Notes: generated by a model not told the origin, from the letters alone. Shown: positions 17,822-28,373, numbered from the stretch's first letter. The stretch is DNA of 64,000 nt from Shewanella psychromarinicola (GCF_003855155.1 NZ_CP034073.1:806001-870000); one strand, 5' to 3'. Program-made: numbers and translations.

Positions 17822-18321
17822 ACTGAATATACTGTGCTTTTTGTAAATGGGTTGCTGTGGCGATGGTATAAATACCGGCTTGCTTTAGGGCGCTAATTTT
17901 TTCACATGATGGCAAGCCAAAATGAAAACTCATCACCGCAGGACGTTCATTAAGCTACATCTTGAACATGGCTTCATCGTCGACAAAACTGTTATCAATT
18001 TCGTCAATTTGGGTTGGCGTTTATGCACTGCACACTACAAATAAGTCAGCAAGATGATGTAACCAAGCATGTTCTTTTATTGCATCACGCTGCGCCGGTG
18101 CATGACAAAATACATTCACATTAAACGGCGCATTGGTAAGCAAGCGTGTTTCACTAATCGACTGTTGAGCTTGCGCTACTGAACTCGCACCAATCCCCAA
18201 TGATCCAAGGCCGCGGCATTCGATACAGCGGCGGCCAATTGCGCCGTGGATACACCCGCCATTGGCGCTTGGATAATAGGGTAATATCAAAGCGTGCAGT
18301 GAAAGAATTAAGTCTACTCAC
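17822..18321 (-). pseudogene. Nitronate monooxygenase (2-nitropropane dioxygenase family), broken
   Basis: Pieces of one protein can be read on the minus strand by changing frame: YPIIQAPMAGVSTAQLAAAV, then ALGSLGIGASSVAQAQQSIS, APFNVNVFCHAPAQRD, TPTQIDEIDNSFVDDEAMFK and PAVMSFHFGLPSCEKISAL. These match the N-terminal half of FMN-dependent nitronate monooxygenases. There is a frameshift inside the PIIQAPMAGVS region, a stop after VVCSA, another stop after the DDEAMFKM stretch, and a loss of the C-terminal half. The 89-residue frame at 18021-18290 is only a fragment of this decayed gene. It is flanked by the porin gene and a channel-like gene. Confidence 0.75.
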
Positions 18322-18367
18322 AATAACGCCTCAAATTTTAAACATAACATTAAGCCTAAGGTAAGTA

Positions 18368-19003
18368 TTACTGCTCTGTTTGATCCATAGATTTGGGGTT
18401 CGGGATTAAACCAATGAACCTCGCTAAACTTAGAAGCGTCATAAAAAGCCCAATCATTGCCTGGCCAATAACAAGAGTGTAAGCCAGTACGCCAAGAGGA
18501 GTGACGTTATAAAACCCAAAACTAGTCATAACAACAAAGCTAGTATATATCGCCCCTAAAATGCTTTCTTGAGATCCTGCAACGGTAAAACCAAACATAT
18601 CCTGAAAAAATATGTATTGAGCTGCAAACCAGAATATAATTTCAAAGTAATTCTGAATAAGAAGAATTATCATACGACGATAACCGTGTAATGCGTATGA
18701 ACCTCCCGATTTGATCGCTCGATACTCGTCAAATAACAGCACATTTATTTGATAAATAACCACTTCGAACACTCGCAATAGCGCATAAATCGCGATACAA
18801 AAACTAATTATATCGTTTTTAATATATAGGACGGCTGGAACTGACGCGATTGAAAGAAACACATGAGAAAGAGCCCAAACCTCTGAGAAAAAGCCCGTTT
18901 TCGCTTTAGGAAACATCCATCGAACAAAATTAAAGAACGATATTTTGCCCAAATATCGAAATACCACTTCCCAAAAGTTAACAATAAATGAACTTTGCAT
19001 CAT
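18368..19003 (-). CDS. Ion-channel-like membrane protein with an atypical pore loop
   Basis: A 211-residue inner-membrane protein with about four hydrophobic helices. The C-terminal third reads like a two-helix potassium-channel pore unit. A helix (IIFWFAAQYIFF) is followed by a pore-helix-like segment (ESILGAIYTSFVVMTSFGFY) and a final helix (LAYTLVIGQAMIGLFMTLLSL). Where classical channels have TVGYGD, this one has TSFGFYN. The N-terminal part adds two more hydrophobic segments and a conserved-looking charged linker. There is no cytoplasmic regulatory domain. The family is likely Ion_trans_2-related, but conduction and selectivity are unknown. It stands alone on the minus strand. Confidence 0.55.
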   Translation of the reverse strand: MMQSSFIVNFWEVVFRYLGKISFFNFVRWMFPKAKTGFFSEVWALSHVFLSIASVPAVLYIKNDIISFCIAIYALLRVFEVVIYQINVLLFDEYRAIKSGGSYALHGYRRMIILLIQNYFEIIFWFAAQYIFFQDMFGFTVAGSQESILGAIYTSFVVMTSFGFYNVTPLGVLAYTLVIGQAMIGLFMTLLSLARFIGLIPNPKSMDQTEQ

Positions 19004-19586
19004 TACCCTAACGTCCCTAATTTATAATATTTGTATAGTCCCCATGGGCATTTACTTCAATAGAACAGAAAAAACGCGCATGGCTAATCATCTGATTTAG
19101 TGAATATTATCAGATTTTTTCCCACTACACTCTAAACCTAATCACCCACAGTTCAGATAAGTATTGGCCAGAATCGCATACAGAATAAATACGCCAATAT
19201 TAAGCCGCCATTCAACGCTATTATCCTTGTTGATCTGAATAGATAATGCACAGATAAACTAGCTTACTAACATCAAATAGAGCGCTTTGGTGGTGAAAGT
19301 AATCACAAAACAATACCGCTATCATCACACTAACCCGCCCAAGTTAGGTGCGGCCGGTCACACTTTTGTGGTTATTGCGACCTCAAATCATGACCGCTTG
19401 GTTAATTTTGTAAACGAATAGTGTAAACATTGTTCTAGTTAAGATTTATTTAATAATCCCACGGCTCCCCTACCGTAATTTACTTTCAATTAATAGTCCC
19501 TTGTTGTTACTCTGCAGCTAATGAAATTGCCAGTTGGATCTGTTGATTTAACTACCCACTCCTTTGAGCTCGGTTGAAAACGTTTC
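19004..19586. other. Intergenic region, possible decayed membrane gene
   Basis: No intact gene. On the minus strand around 19135-19265 a stop-free stretch encodes LNIGVFILYAILANTYLNCG, preceded by an in-frame stop. This looks like the last helix of a lost membrane protein. The remaining part has no feature I can recognise. Confidence 0.35.
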
Positions 19587-19982
19587 TTGAAACTAACCCT
19601 TTGCCAATTCCTTGTTAAACCGCTTAATCGCATCGCAAGGTTGTCCAAATTGAGTAAAACACATTTAACCTTGTGTTTCGGATTACTGTTGCTGCAACCT
19701 TTAGCTGATTCTTTTTCTCTGTCGATGGGGCACTTCATCGATATTACTGAATTTATTGCCATTGCGGATACCGTATTAGCTGAAGTCCTGGGCGTAAGTT
19801 TACTGGGCTTATTAATATTTAATCCATTGGTGATCGAGCAATTTTGGCGTTTATTTCATCTCAACTCTACATTTTGTCATCTTCTTGCACTTAGCAATGG
19901 GTTAAGTGCCTTGTCGGTTATTGTCCCAAAACCCCTTGAATATACGGCTCACGGTTGCCGCGCTCCTCCTCTATCAGCTTAA
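19587..19982 (+). CDS. Hypothetical membrane protein before cyoA
   Basis: A possible 131-residue protein with two hydrophobic stretches (LTLCFGLLLLQPLAD and VLGVSLLGLLIFNPLV). It ends with RAPPLSA, an ending seen in small metal-related proteins of the DUF2946 style. The only early starts are TTG codons (19587, or a later one before SKTHLTLC), and the first ATG would cut the protein to less than 90 residues. It is on the same strand as the cyo operon and 175 bp before it. It may be a real small membrane protein linked to the oxidase, or a decaying gene. No function is assigned. Confidence 0.4.
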   Translation: MKLTLCQFLVKPLNRIARLSKLSKTHLTLCFGLLLLQPLADSFSLSMGHFIDITEFIAIADTVLAEVLGVSLLGLLIFNPLVIEQFWRLFHLNSTFCHLLALSNGLSALSVIVPKPLEYTAHGCRAPPLSA

Positions 19983-20157
19983 GTTTTCACTCAACATACA
20001 TCATTCGCTCAATACCGCCTTAAAACGCAAGCCAAATCACTCGCTACTGATTTAGTTAAGCTTTTTGACGCCGCTATTGGCGTGTGACGATTATTCTGCA
20101 ACTGCCGATCCCCCCATTGGTAGCGTAGTAAGCTTTTAAGGTTAGAGGAATCTTCCT

Positions 20158-21189
20158 TTGTTAATTCGACATTTAAGTAAACCAGCACTGGCAGCATTAG
20201 CTTTTATGCTAGCCGGTTGTGAAGGCGGCGTACTGGATCCCAAAGGTCAAGTAGGCATGGATGAGAAACATCTCATTATTGTGGCGACTTTACTGATGCT
20301 GATTGTGGTTATTCCGGTAATTTTCATGACGTTATATTTTGCATGGAAATACCGCGATGGCCGCGACCAAGAAATCTATGCGCCCAAATGGGCACACTCA
20401 ACCACCATTGAAATCGTGGTGTGGGTCATACCGATTATTATCGTGGTCATTCTTGGTGTTATCACTTGGAATTCGACTCACGATTTAGACCCTTATAAGC
20501 CTCTCGATCATCCCGCTAAGCCGGTGACGGTTGAAGTGGTGTCACTAGACTGGAAATGGTTGTTTATCTATCCAGAATATGGCATTGCATCAGTTAATGA
20601 ATTGGCCTTTCCTGCCAATGTGCCAGTTAATTTCAACATCACTTCAGACACGGCAATGAACTCATTTTTCATTCCGCAGTTGGGCAGCCAAATTTACTCA
20701 ATGGCCGGTATGGCGACCAAGCTACATCTTATCGCGAATGAACCTGGCACTTTCAATGGTATTTCAGCTAACTACAGTGGTGCAGGGTTTTCTGGGATGA
20801 AGTTTAAGGCCATTGCGACGCCAACCATTGGCGATTTTGATGCCTGGGTGGCTAAGGTAAAACAGCAAGGTAGCAGCTTGAATGTTGAGCAGTACAAGCT
20901 ACTGGCTAAAAAGAGCGAAAATAATCCCGTTCAATATTATGGCTCTGTGCAACATGGCATATTTAACCACATCGTTATGCAGTACATGCACCCAGATTCG
21001 AATATGAAACCAATGGACACCATGGAAGAAATGAACGACATGGAATCGATGTCGAGTAGGGATCATGCCAAGCATATGCAAGACATGGAACACATTACTG
21101 ACACGGACGTTGAACATCATTCTGGACATTCATCCTCTACACACTCAACCACAGAGCATTCATCGACTGCTTCTGGGGAGGCGGAATAA
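20158..21189 (+). CDS. cyoA: Cytochrome o ubiquinol oxidase subunit II
   Basis: A 343-residue subunit II. It starts with TTG, seven bases after AGAGGAA, and has a lipoprotein signal ending LAGC (cysteine 21) followed by the CyoA-typical VLDPKGQVG. Two membrane helices ([20 protein letters not shown] region and [17 protein letters not shown]) precede a periplasmic cupredoxin domain with [16 protein letters not shown]. The CuA cysteines and histidine of cytochrome c oxidases are absent ([13 protein letters not shown] instead), so this is a quinol oxidase. The C-terminal 60 residues are a methionine- and histidine-rich tail not usual in CyoA. It is the first gene of cyoABCDE, two bases before cyoB. 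Confidence 0.92.
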   Translation: MLIRHLSKPALAALAFMLAGCEGGVLDPKGQVGMDEKHLIIVATLLMLIVVIPVIFMTLYFAWKYRDGRDQEIYAPKWAHSTTIEIVVWVIPIIIVVILGVITWNSTHDLDPYKPLDHPAKPVTVEVVSLDWKWLFIYPEYGIASVNELAFPANVPVNFNITSDTAMNSFFIPQLGSQIYSMAGMATKLHLIANEPGTFNGISANYSGAGFSGMKFKAIATPTIGDFDAWVAKVKQQGSSLNVEQYKLLAKKSENNPVQYYGSVQHGIFNHIVMQYMHPDSNMKPMDTMEEMNDMESMSSRDHAKHMQDMEHITDTDVEHHSGHSSSTHSTTEHSSTASGEAE

Positions 21190-21191
21190 TT

Positions 21192-23171
21192 ATGCCATTT
21201 TTTGGAAAATTAACACTCGAGTCAATTCCATATCACGAACCGATTATTATGGTGACCCTTGCGGCTGTCGCCATTATTGGAATCGTTATTGCGGCCTTAA
21301 TCACTAAGCATCAAAAATGGGGCGTGCTTTGGCACGACTGGTTAACCTCGGTTGACCATAAGCGCCTTGGTATTATGTATATCGTGCTAGCGATGGTGAT
21401 GCTGGTCCGGGGTTTCTCTGACGCACTTATGATGCGAACCCAGCAAGCACTGGCTACCAATGGCGCGGCGGGTTATTTGCCTCCTGAGCATTATGACCAA
21501 ATCTTCACCGCCCATGGCGTGATCATGATTATCTTTATGGCGATGCCATTTATGATTGGTCTGATGAACTTGGTCGTGCCGTTGCAAATTGGTGCTCGCG
21601 ATGTGGCGTTCCCTTTCTTAAACAACCTAAGCTTTTGGCTCACCGCATCTGGGGCGATATTAATCAATATCTCACTTGGATTAGGTGAGTTTGCCAAAAC
21701 AGGTTGGGTAGCCTACCCACCCTTGTCAGAGCTGGCGTACAGTCCGGGGGTGGGGGTCGATTATTATATCTGGGCCTTGCAAATATCCGGGATAGGGACA
21801 ACCTTAACCGGGGTGAACTTTATCGCCACCGTGTTAAAAATGCGTGCGCCTGGCATGAAGCTAATGCAGATGCCCATTTTTACTTGGGCCTGTACTTGGG
21901 CGAACGTGCTAATTGTTGCGTCGTTCCCAATTTTAACCGCTGTTTTAGGTTTATTAACCTTAGACCGTTATTTAGATTTCCACTTCTTTACCAATGATGG
22001 TGGCGGTAACGCCATGATGTACATCAACCTGTTTTGGGCTTGGGGTCATCCTGAAGTATACATTTTGGTATTACCGGCCTTCGGTATTTTCTCTGAAGTG
22101 CTTTCAACCTTCACCTCGAAGCGCTTATTTGGTTACACCTCAATGGTGTGGGCAACGGGTGCGATTTCTGTGCTTGGCTTTATCGTGTGGTTACACCATT
22201 TCTTTACCATGGGGTCGAGCGCTAACGTTAATGCCTTCTTTGGGGTGATGACCATGGTGATTGCGGTGCCGACGGGGGTAAAACTGTTTAACTGGTTATT
22301 TACCATTTATCGCGGCCGTTTACGCTTTACCGTCCCAGTATTGTGGTCTTTAGGCTTTATGGTGACCTTCACCATAGGCGGCATGACCGGAGTACTGTTA
22401 GCATTACCTGGCGCAGATTATGTATTGCATAACAGCTTATTTTTAATCGCTCATTTCCATAACACCATTATTGGTGGAGCGGTATTTGGTTACATGGCTG
22501 GTTTTGCCTATTGGTTTCCTAAAGCCATGGGCTTCCACCTCAATGAACGTTTAGGCAGGGCATCATTCTGGTGCTGGCAAATTGGTTTCTATGTCGCATT
22601 TATGCCGCTATATGTGCTTGGTTTTATGGGTATGACTCGTCGTATCAATCACACTGATAACCCGGCATGGAACTTGTGGATTTACTTTGCGGTAGTAGGC
22701 GCGTTTATCATCCTCGCGGGCATCATTTTACAGTTTGTACAATTGTATGTCAGCTTCCGAGACCGTGAGCAAAACTTAGATACTACTGGCGATCCATGGA
22801 ATGGCCATACGCTTGAGTGGTCAACTTCTTCACCACCGCAGTTCTATAACTTTGCCCAGTTACCCCAAGTAACTGACATTGATGCATTCACCGATATGAA
22901 AGAAAAAGGTGAAGCGTATCAACGCCAGAAAACATACCAACCTATTCATATGCCCAGAAACACTGCCAGCGGTATCTTGATGGCGGCGGCCATTACCTCG
23001 GTGGGGTTTGCCGCAATTTGGCATATTTGGTGGTTAGCTATGGTTGGGTTTGCGGGTACGTTTGTGCTGTTCTTGATCCGTGCTTACAACAACGACATTG
23101 ACTACTACGTGCAACCAGACCAAGTCGCGCAGATTGAAAATGCACACTTAGATAACGTAGCAAGGGGCTGA
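21192..23171 (+). CDS. cyoB: Cytochrome o ubiquinol oxidase subunit I
   Basis: The 659-residue catalytic subunit, with about fifteen membrane helices. It carries the low-spin haem and the binuclear haem-copper centre where oxygen is reduced and protons are pumped. The motif [19 protein letters not shown] contains the CuB histidine and the cross-linked tyrosine. [10 protein letters not shown] gives the other two CuB histidines, and HFHNTIIGG gives haem ligands. The N-terminal extension and [11 protein letters not shown] match CyoB. It is tightly packed between cyoA and cyoC with two-base gaps. Confidence 0.96.
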   Translation: MPFFGKLTLESIPYHEPIIMVTLAAVAIIGIVIAALITKHQKWGVLWHDWLTSVDHKRLGIMYIVLAMVMLVRGFSDALMMRTQQALATNGAAGYLPPEHYDQIFTAHGVIMIIFMAMPFMIGLMNLVVPLQIGARDVAFPFLNNLSFWLTASGAILINISLGLGEFAKTGWVAYPPLSELAYSPGVGVDYYIWALQISGIGTTLTGVNFIATVLKMRAPGMKLMQMPIFTWACTWANVLIVASFPILTAVLGLLTLDRYLDFHFFTNDGGGNAMMYINLFWAWGHPEVYILVLPAFGIFSEVLSTFTSKRLFGYTSMVWATGAISVLGFIVWLHHFFTMGSSANVNAFFGVMTMVIAVPTGVKLFNWLFTIYRGRLRFTVPVLWSLGFMVTFTIGGMTGVLLALPGADYVLHNSLFLIAHFHNTIIGGAVFGYMAGFAYWFPKAMGFHLNERLGRASFWCWQIGFYVAFMPLYVLGFMGMTRRINHTDNPAWNLWIYFAVVGAFIILAGIILQFVQLYVSFRDREQNLDTTGDPWNGHTLEWSTSSPPQFYNFAQLPQVTDIDAFTDMKEKGEAYQRQKTYQPIHMPRNTASGILMAAAITSVGFAAIWHIWWLAMVGFAGTFVLFLIRAYNNDIDYYVQPDQVAQIENAHLDNVARG

Positions 23172-23173
23172 TA

Positions 23174-23797
23174 ATGAGTATTGCTATCCAAGCAGATTTA
23201 CACCTGGCTCACTCTGCTGAGCATCATGTTGAACATCATGATACAAGCGGCAACACCTTATTCGGTTTTTGGATTTATCTGATGACCGACTGTATTTTGT
23301 TCGCATCCGTTTTTGCAACTTATGCTGTTTTGTACATGAACACCGATGGTGGTGTGTCCGGTAAAGATATTTTCGAATTAGATTTCGTGCTTATGGAAAC
23401 CGCCGCCCTGTTGATCAGTAGTATTACTTATGGCTTTGCCATGATTTGCGCTAAACACCAAAAGAAAGTCGCCACATTAGTGTGGTTGCTGATCACCTTC
23501 GCCCTAGGGTGTGCGTTTATTGCTATGGAAGTGTCCGAATTCAGTCACCTGATTGAACACGGTAATGGCCCAGATCGCAGCGCCTTTTTATCGGCATTTT
23601 TTGCTTTAGTGGGCATGCATGGTTTGCATGTCACTGCTGGTTTAATTTGGATGCTGATCATGATGGTCGAAGTGCTAACAACAGGTTTAGGTCATCGCAG
23701 TATTACCCGCCTAAGCTGCTTAAGCTTATTTTGGCACTTTTTAGACATCGTTTGGGTGTGTGTGTTTACCGTCGTTTATTTGTTAGGAGTCTTGTGA
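23174..23797 (+). CDS. cyoC: Cytochrome o ubiquinol oxidase subunit III
   Basis: A 207-residue subunit with five membrane helices, stabilising the oxidase core. Family blocks are [47 protein letters not shown] and [17 protein letters not shown]. It ends with TGA overlapping the cyoD ATG (TGATG), which implies translational coupling. The N-terminus is histidine-rich ([14 protein letters not shown]), like the tail of the cyoA product. Confidence 0.93.
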   Translation: MSIAIQADLHLAHSAEHHVEHHDTSGNTLFGFWIYLMTDCILFASVFATYAVLYMNTDGGVSGKDIFELDFVLMETAALLISSITYGFAMICAKHQKKVATLVWLLITFALGCAFIAMEVSEFSHLIEHGNGPDRSAFLSAFFALVGMHGLHVTAGLIWMLIMMVEVLTTGLGHRSITRLSCLSLFWHFLDIVWVCVFTVVYLLGVL

Positions 23798-24126
23798 TGA
23801 GTCATGCACATTCAAGCCACACCGAAGGTGATTTTGCCGCTAGCGTTAAGTCTTATATCGTCGGCTTTGTGTTATCGGTGATTTTAACTGCTATTCCATT
23901 TTGGTCAGTGATGACCCACCACTTTAACCATGCAACCACCTTATGGATTGTGGTTGTCATGGCCATAGTGCAAATTGTGGTGCATTTAAAATACTTCCTC
24001 CATTTAGATTTTTCTAAAAAAGGTAAGCTTAATACATTTTCGTTCTTATTCACTGCGTTGATTATTGTCATGGTGGTGGGTTTATCTGTGTGGATTATCA
24101 CCGCAGCTAACGAATTGATGATGTAA
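23797..24126 (+). CDS. cyoD: Cytochrome o ubiquinol oxidase subunit IV
   Basis: A 109-residue protein with three membrane helices, the normal CyoD size. It starts at the ATG overlapping the cyoC stop. An upstream in-frame extension is possible but would overlap cyoC. It has [39 protein letters not shown] and [15 protein letters not shown], which match the family. It assists CuB binding and assembly of the oxidase. Confidence 0.92.
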   Translation: MSHAHSSHTEGDFAASVKSYIVGFVLSVILTAIPFWSVMTHHFNHATTLWIVVVMAIVQIVVHLKYFLHLDFSKKGKLNTFSFLFTALIIVMVVGLSVWIITAANELMM

Positions 24127-24212
24127 ACAGCGCAATGTCATTAGCGCAATGTCAAAGCACTGCAACCAAAGTATGCAACCAGACAGCTATCATCAATAAT
24201 CAAGGTCAATCT

Positions 24213-25124
24213 ATGTCAGCACAATTAACCTCACGCTTGCGAGGATATGTTCAGGTTACTAAGCCTGGCATCATCATGGGCAATTTAATTTCTGTCGCCG
24301 GCGGTTTTTTACTCGCCGCTCAAGGTAGCGTTGATTGGACCTTGATGCTTGCCACTATGATAGGACTGTCATTGGTGGTGGCGTCGGGTTGCGCTATCAA
24401 TAATTGTATTGATCGTGATATCGACGCCAAAATGCAGCGAACGCGCAACCGAGTCACCGTCACAGGTGAAATATCGGTGCAAGCGGTATTGAGCTTTGGC
24501 ATTGGTCTGGGGATCATTGGCTTTACTATGCTAGCAATATTCACCAACAGCTTAGCGGTATTGTTTGCCGCTATCGGCTATGTGGTTTATGTCGGCGTGT
24601 ACAGCCTATACATGAAGCGCAACTCGGTTTACGGCACTTTAGTGGGCAGTTTCTCCGGTGCGGTGCCACCGGTTGTCGGTTATTGTGCGGTCACCGGACA
24701 AATGGACACAGGCGCCATTATTTTGCTGCTAATGTTCAGCTTATGGCAAATGCCGCATTCATACGCGATTGCAATTTTTCGTTTTGACGACTATGCCGCA
24801 GCCAATATTCCGGTGTTACCTGTGGCTGAGGGCATGGCTAAAGCAAAATTACATATTGTGCTCTACATTGCCGTGTTTGCATTAGTGAGTGCGCTGTTAC
24901 CTTTGGCCGGTTACACGGGTATCGCCTTTATGGCTGTCACTTGCGCCACGAGTTTATGGTGGTTAACTATGGCGTTAAAAGGCTATCGTCGCGACATTAA
25001 TCTGCAGTCTTGGGCTAGGCAAGTGTTTGGCTTTTCCATTGTGACTATCACGGCATTAAGCGTGACCATGGCATTGGATTTTCAAGTAGTTGCTCAACCT
25101 GCACGGCTAATATTGGTGCCTTAA
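24213..25124 (+). CDS. cyoE: Protoheme IX farnesyltransferase (haem O synthase)
   Basis: A UbiA-family membrane prenyltransferase that attaches farnesyl to haem B, making haem O for the oxidase encoded upstream. The two aspartate-rich sites are present: [18 protein letters not shown] (first) and [13 protein letters not shown] (second). [16 protein letters not shown] and [15 protein letters not shown] match CyoE. I prefer the ATG at 24213 (303 aa), which has AAGGT seven bases upstream and begins [12 protein letters not shown]. An in-frame ATG at 24135, nearer cyoD, would add 26 residues of unlikely sequence. A clear terminator follows. Confidence 0.93.
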   Translation: MSAQLTSRLRGYVQVTKPGIIMGNLISVAGGFLLAAQGSVDWTLMLATMIGLSLVVASGCAINNCIDRDIDAKMQRTRNRVTVTGEISVQAVLSFGIGLGIIGFTMLAIFTNSLAVLFAAIGYVVYVGVYSLYMKRNSVYGTLVGSFSGAVPPVVGYCAVTGQMDTGAIILLLMFSLWQMPHSYAIAIFRFDDYAAANIPVLPVAEGMAKAKLHIVLYIAVFALVSALLPLAGYTGIAFMAVTCATSLWWLTMALKGYRRDINLQSWARQVFGFSIVTITALSVTMALDFQVVAQPARLILVP

Positions 25125-25143
25125 TAAGGCAGCATTATCAAAC

Positions 25144-25180
25144 AAGCCCATGGCCTCTTGGTCAGTGGGCTTTTTTTTAT
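25144..25180 (+). terminator. Terminator of the cyo operon
   Basis: AAGCCCA (25144-25150) pairs with TGGGCTT (25166-25172), followed by a run of T. It begins 20 bases after the cyoE stop. Confidence 0.85.
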
Positions 25181-25203
25181 TTGATTAATCAGCATTTTTT
25201 ACT

Positions 25204-25282
25204 ACGATTGAGTACTAGAATTGAATACTGGAATTGAATACTACGATTGAGTACTAGAATTGAGAACTAGAATTGAGTACGA
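25204..25282. repeat. 13-bp tandem repeat, six copies
   Basis: Six near-identical 13-base units of the form GAATTGAGTACTA run head to tail. Copies differ at one or two positions (GATTGAG, GAATTGAATACTG and GAATTGAGAACTA variants). No coding frame is present. It is a candidate variable-number repeat in the promoter region of the next gene. Confidence 0.8.
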
Positions 25283-25348
25283 CTCAAAAATACCGCCCGC
25301 GGTTCTAAAAATAAAACTGAACTGCACAGGCAAACATAAAGGGATCTT

Positions 25349-26158
25349 ATGTTTATCATGTCGCGCACCAGCCAGCGCAAAACACCTTCACTTAACACCA
25401 TAAAAAACTTTGTCCTGCTGTTAGCATTCGGGTGCAGTGTACTCACGGTCAACTCACTGCAGGCGACCCCATCACCTCGGCCTACAACCACAGACAGCAT
25501 TTTTGGTAATTGGATAATCGATACTCCAGAACAAATAACACTATTACAGTTAAATCGCGACCACAGTTACTTATACATGGAATTTAACTTAACTAAACCG
25601 CAAAACAGCGTCGCAGAATGGGGGCAAATAGACATCCAGCCAATAGGAGTGCGCTTTATCCCAAGCTATAGCAATAATCAGCAACAAGGCCTCGTTGCTT
25701 ATCAAATTAACCATCTAAAACTGCAAATAATGCTCACGCCACAACGGCAACAGTTAGCATTCACTATCGACACTAATGCCGACAGTGTTGCCGATGAACA
25801 ATATCAATATCATATCTACCCGAGTCAATCCGTTTATGGCGTATGGCATGAGCTGTCAAGGTTTATGCTGAGTAGCTTAGTGCTACTCGATAATGGTTAC
25901 TACGCTGTGGTGCAAATCAACTTACACCAAGACCCGCAAGCTAATCCTCATTACACACATTTACAATGGGGACGCTTTGAACGTCAACAAAACCAACTGT
26001 TCATCGAGCCTATTTTTGATAACCCTCCACAACAAAGCGTTAGCCAATTCGACACCATGACAAGCGTTTTTTATCACCTTACTCGTCAACAATTGGCGCT
26101 ATCGTTTGCGGTTGAAGATGACAATGTAAATGCCCATCAACGCCGATTTAGACGATAA
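25349..26158 (+). CDS. Secreted protein of unknown function with internal duplication
   Basis: A 269-residue protein with a long N-region and hydrophobic signal (NFVLLLAFGCSVLTVNSLQA), probably periplasmic. The mature part contains two related halves. Half one starts SIFGNWIIDTPEQITLLQLN and contains YLYMEFN and WGQIDIQPIGVRFIP. Half two starts SVYGVWHELSRFMLSSLVLL and contains YYAVVQIN and WGRFERQQNQLFIEP. Each half looks like a small beta-barrel or lipocalin-like unit of about 100 residues. It lies upstream of ompR-envZ on the same strand, but with a 100-bp gap. The alternative start MSRTSQ is four codons later. I do not recognise a function. Confidence 0.65.
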   Translation: MFIMSRTSQRKTPSLNTIKNFVLLLAFGCSVLTVNSLQATPSPRPTTTDSIFGNWIIDTPEQITLLQLNRDHSYLYMEFNLTKPQNSVAEWGQIDIQPIGVRFIPSYSNNQQQGLVAYQINHLKLQIMLTPQRQQLAFTIDTNADSVADEQYQYHIYPSQSVYGVWHELSRFMLSSLVLLDNGYYAVVQINLHQDPQANPHYTHLQWGRFERQQNQLFIEPIFDNPPQQSVSQFDTMTSVFYHLTRQQLALSFAVEDDNVNAHQRRFRR

Positions 26159-26275
26159 ACCGTCATTTACAGCTATTTAGTTACAATTTCTGCCACAATC
26201 AGCTATTCAAATTCAAGCCATTACACTTCATACTGAACCATAGCTGGTATCAATTTAGTGTTAAAAGGATATTTC

Positions 26276-27001
26276 ATGGGCCAAGAAACCTCGAAGATTC
26301 TCGTCGTCGATGACGATATGAGATTACGTTCATTATTAGAGCGTTACTTGATAGAGCAAGGCTTCCAAGTTCGTAGTGCAGCCAATGCCGAACAAATGGA
26401 TAGATTACTTGAGCGCGAAAACTTTCATCTTTTAGTACTCGATCTGATGCTACCCGGTGAAGACGGTTTATCAATTTGTCGCCGTTTACGCCAGCAAGAG
26501 AACCCTATTCCGATTGTGATGCTGACCGCAAAAGGCGATGAAGTCGACCGCATTATCGGCCTCGAGCTCGGCGCAGACGATTACTTACCTAAGCCGTTTA
26601 ACCCGCGCGAACTACTCGCGCGTATTAGAGCCGTAATGCGGCGTCAAATTGCCGAAGTCCCTGGTGCGCCAGCGCAGCAAGAAGAAGTGATTGCCTTTGG
26701 TGAATTTTCACTAAACCTTGCCACCCGCGAAATGTTTCATGGCGATGAGAGTATTGCCCTCACCAGTGGTGAATTTGCGGTATTAAAAGTGCTGGTTAAC
26801 CATCCTCGTGAACCCTTGTCTCGTGACAAGTTAATGAACCTTGCCAGAGGTCGTGATTATTCCGCTCTTGAGCGTTCAATTGATGTTCAGGTATCACGCC
26901 TACGTCGTTTAATTGAAAAAGATGCCGCCAACCCTCGCTATATTCAAACTGTGTGGGGCCTTGGCTACGTATTTGTACCCGACGGCACCACGCGTAAGTA
27001 A
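26276..27001 (+). CDS. ompR: Osmolarity response regulator OmpR
   Basis: A 241-residue response regulator. The receiver domain has the acidic patch VVDDD (11-14 region), phospho-acceptor D56 in LVLDLMLP, and K106 in LTAKG. The winged-helix DNA-binding domain follows (LTSGEFAVLKVLVNHP, RDYSALERSIDVQVSRLRR, VWGLGYVFVP). The ATG at 26276 is preceded by AAGGA at a six-base distance and gives the normal OmpR length. An upstream GTG at 26258 would add six residues. It is followed by envZ after three bases, so the pair is co-transcribed. Confidence 0.95.
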   Translation: MGQETSKILVVDDDMRLRSLLERYLIEQGFQVRSAANAEQMDRLLERENFHLLVLDLMLPGEDGLSICRRLRQQENPIPIVMLTAKGDEVDRIIGLELGADDYLPKPFNPRELLARIRAVMRRQIAEVPGAPAQQEEVIAFGEFSLNLATREMFHGDESIALTSGEFAVLKVLVNHPREPLSRDKLMNLARGRDYSALERSIDVQVSRLRRLIEKDAANPRYIQTVWGLGYVFVPDGTTRK

Positions 27002-27004
27002 GCC

Positions 27005-28345
27005 ATGAAACTGAAGTTAAAATGGTGGCAACGCTTTTTACCCCGAAGCGCTTTTAGTCAGACGGTATTGTTGATTGGCAGCTTATTGCTGATTAATCAA
27101 TTAGTGTCTTACTGGTCTGTCGCCGTTTACTTTATCAAACCCAGTTACGAGCAAATCAACCAACTGATTGCCCGCCAAATCAATATTTTATTTGTTGATG
27201 GTGTCGATGTTGGCCGTGAACACCTCACCATGGTTGATGCCTTAAATGCCAAAGTTCGTGACGATGGCATGACGGTTTACAACCTCAAACAAGCTCAAGA
27301 CGCTGGACTAAATCAAGCCACTTATTATAGCTTTCTATCTGAGCAAATGTCGGTGTATTTGGGCGGCGAAGCCGAAGTGCGTTTTTCGCAGGGTGACAAA
27401 CTCGATGTATGGATTAAGCCACCGCAAGCACCTTCTTTGTGGATAAAAGTGCCGCTGACCAGCATTAACGAATCTGATCTATCGCCGTTGACCTTATATT
27501 TATTAGTGATTGGCGCGCTCAGTGTCGCCGGTGGCTGGTTGTTTGCCCGCCGGCAAAACCGGCCGTTAAAAAGACTTCAAAAAGCGGCATTTGCCGTATC
27601 AAAGGGCGATTTTCCGCCGATGCTGCCGTTAAGTGGTTCAACCGAAATTGTTGAAGTAACCCATGCTTTTAACCAAATGGCCAACAGCATGAAGCAACTT
27701 GAACAAGACCGTGCCTTATTGATGGCTGGTATTTCACACGACTTGCGTACACCCTTAACTCGTATTCGGTTAGCGTCTGAAATGATGGTCGACGATGACC
27801 AGTATTTAAAAGAGGGCATCGTCACCGACATTGAAGACATGGATGCAATTATTAACCAATTTATTGCTTACATTCGTAACGACCAGGAAGGCGTGCGCGA
27901 GCCAGATCAAATTAACCGCCTAATACAAGAAATTAGCCAACAAGAATCGCACCGCGAAGAGACGATAGAATTGTCGTTAGCAGACTGTCCCGACATCGCG
28001 ATGGATAGTGTGGCCATTAAACGGGTGTTGAGTAATTTAGTTGAGAATGCCTTTCGATATGGTAATGGCTGGATAAAAATAAGCTCGTACCATCAAGGTA
28101 ATGCAGTCTGTTTTAGCGTTGAAGATAATGGCCCAGGCATTGATGAAACTAAAGTTGAGGCACTGTTTCAACCCTTTACCCAAGGCGATTCAGCCCGTGG
28201 CAGTGTTGGCTCTGGTTTAGGCTTAGCCATTATTAAACGCATTATTGACCGTCATCATGGCAAGGTAAAACTGTCTAACCGTCCCCAAGGTGGATTAAAA
28301 GCACAAGTATGGCTGCCGTTAATCAGCAAACGCCGATACAGCTAA
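27005..28345 (+). CDS. envZ: Osmosensor histidine kinase EnvZ
   Basis: A 446-residue inner-membrane kinase. It has a first helix at about 19-42, a periplasmic domain to about 160, a second helix ([19 protein letters not shown]) and a HAMP linker. The dimerisation/phosphoacceptor block [20 protein letters not shown] has H245, close to H243 of E. coli. The catalytic domain has [10 protein letters not shown] (N box), EDNGPGID (G1) and [12 protein letters not shown] (G2). It phosphorylates the OmpR encoded just upstream, and outer-membrane porin genes are the classical targets. Confidence 0.95.
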   Translation: MKLKLKWWQRFLPRSAFSQTVLLIGSLLLINQLVSYWSVAVYFIKPSYEQINQLIARQINILFVDGVDVGREHLTMVDALNAKVRDDGMTVYNLKQAQDAGLNQATYYSFLSEQMSVYLGGEAEVRFSQGDKLDVWIKPPQAPSLWIKVPLTSINESDLSPLTLYLLVIGALSVAGGWLFARRQNRPLKRLQKAAFAVSKGDFPPMLPLSGSTEIVEVTHAFNQMANSMKQLEQDRALLMAGISHDLRTPLTRIRLASEMMVDDDQYLKEGIVTDIEDMDAIINQFIAYIRNDQEGVREPDQINRLIQEISQQESHREETIELSLADCPDIAMDSVAIKRVLSNLVENAFRYGNGWIKISSYHQGNAVCFSVEDNGPGIDETKVEALFQPFTQGDSARGSVGSGLGLAIIKRIIDRHHGKVKLSNRPQGGLKAQVWLPLISKRRYS

Positions 28346-28373
28346 ACTTACATAATTCAGCTATCACGACGCT

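Noticed and set aside
18021..18290. An 89-residue standalone gene on the minus strand
   Set aside because: It is a frame fragment of the broken nitronate monooxygenase gene; the N-terminal part is out of frame with the family.
19490..19762. A 90-residue minus-strand frame
   Set aside because: It overlaps the plus-strand frame upstream of cyoA, which has better membrane-protein character, and shows no family motif.
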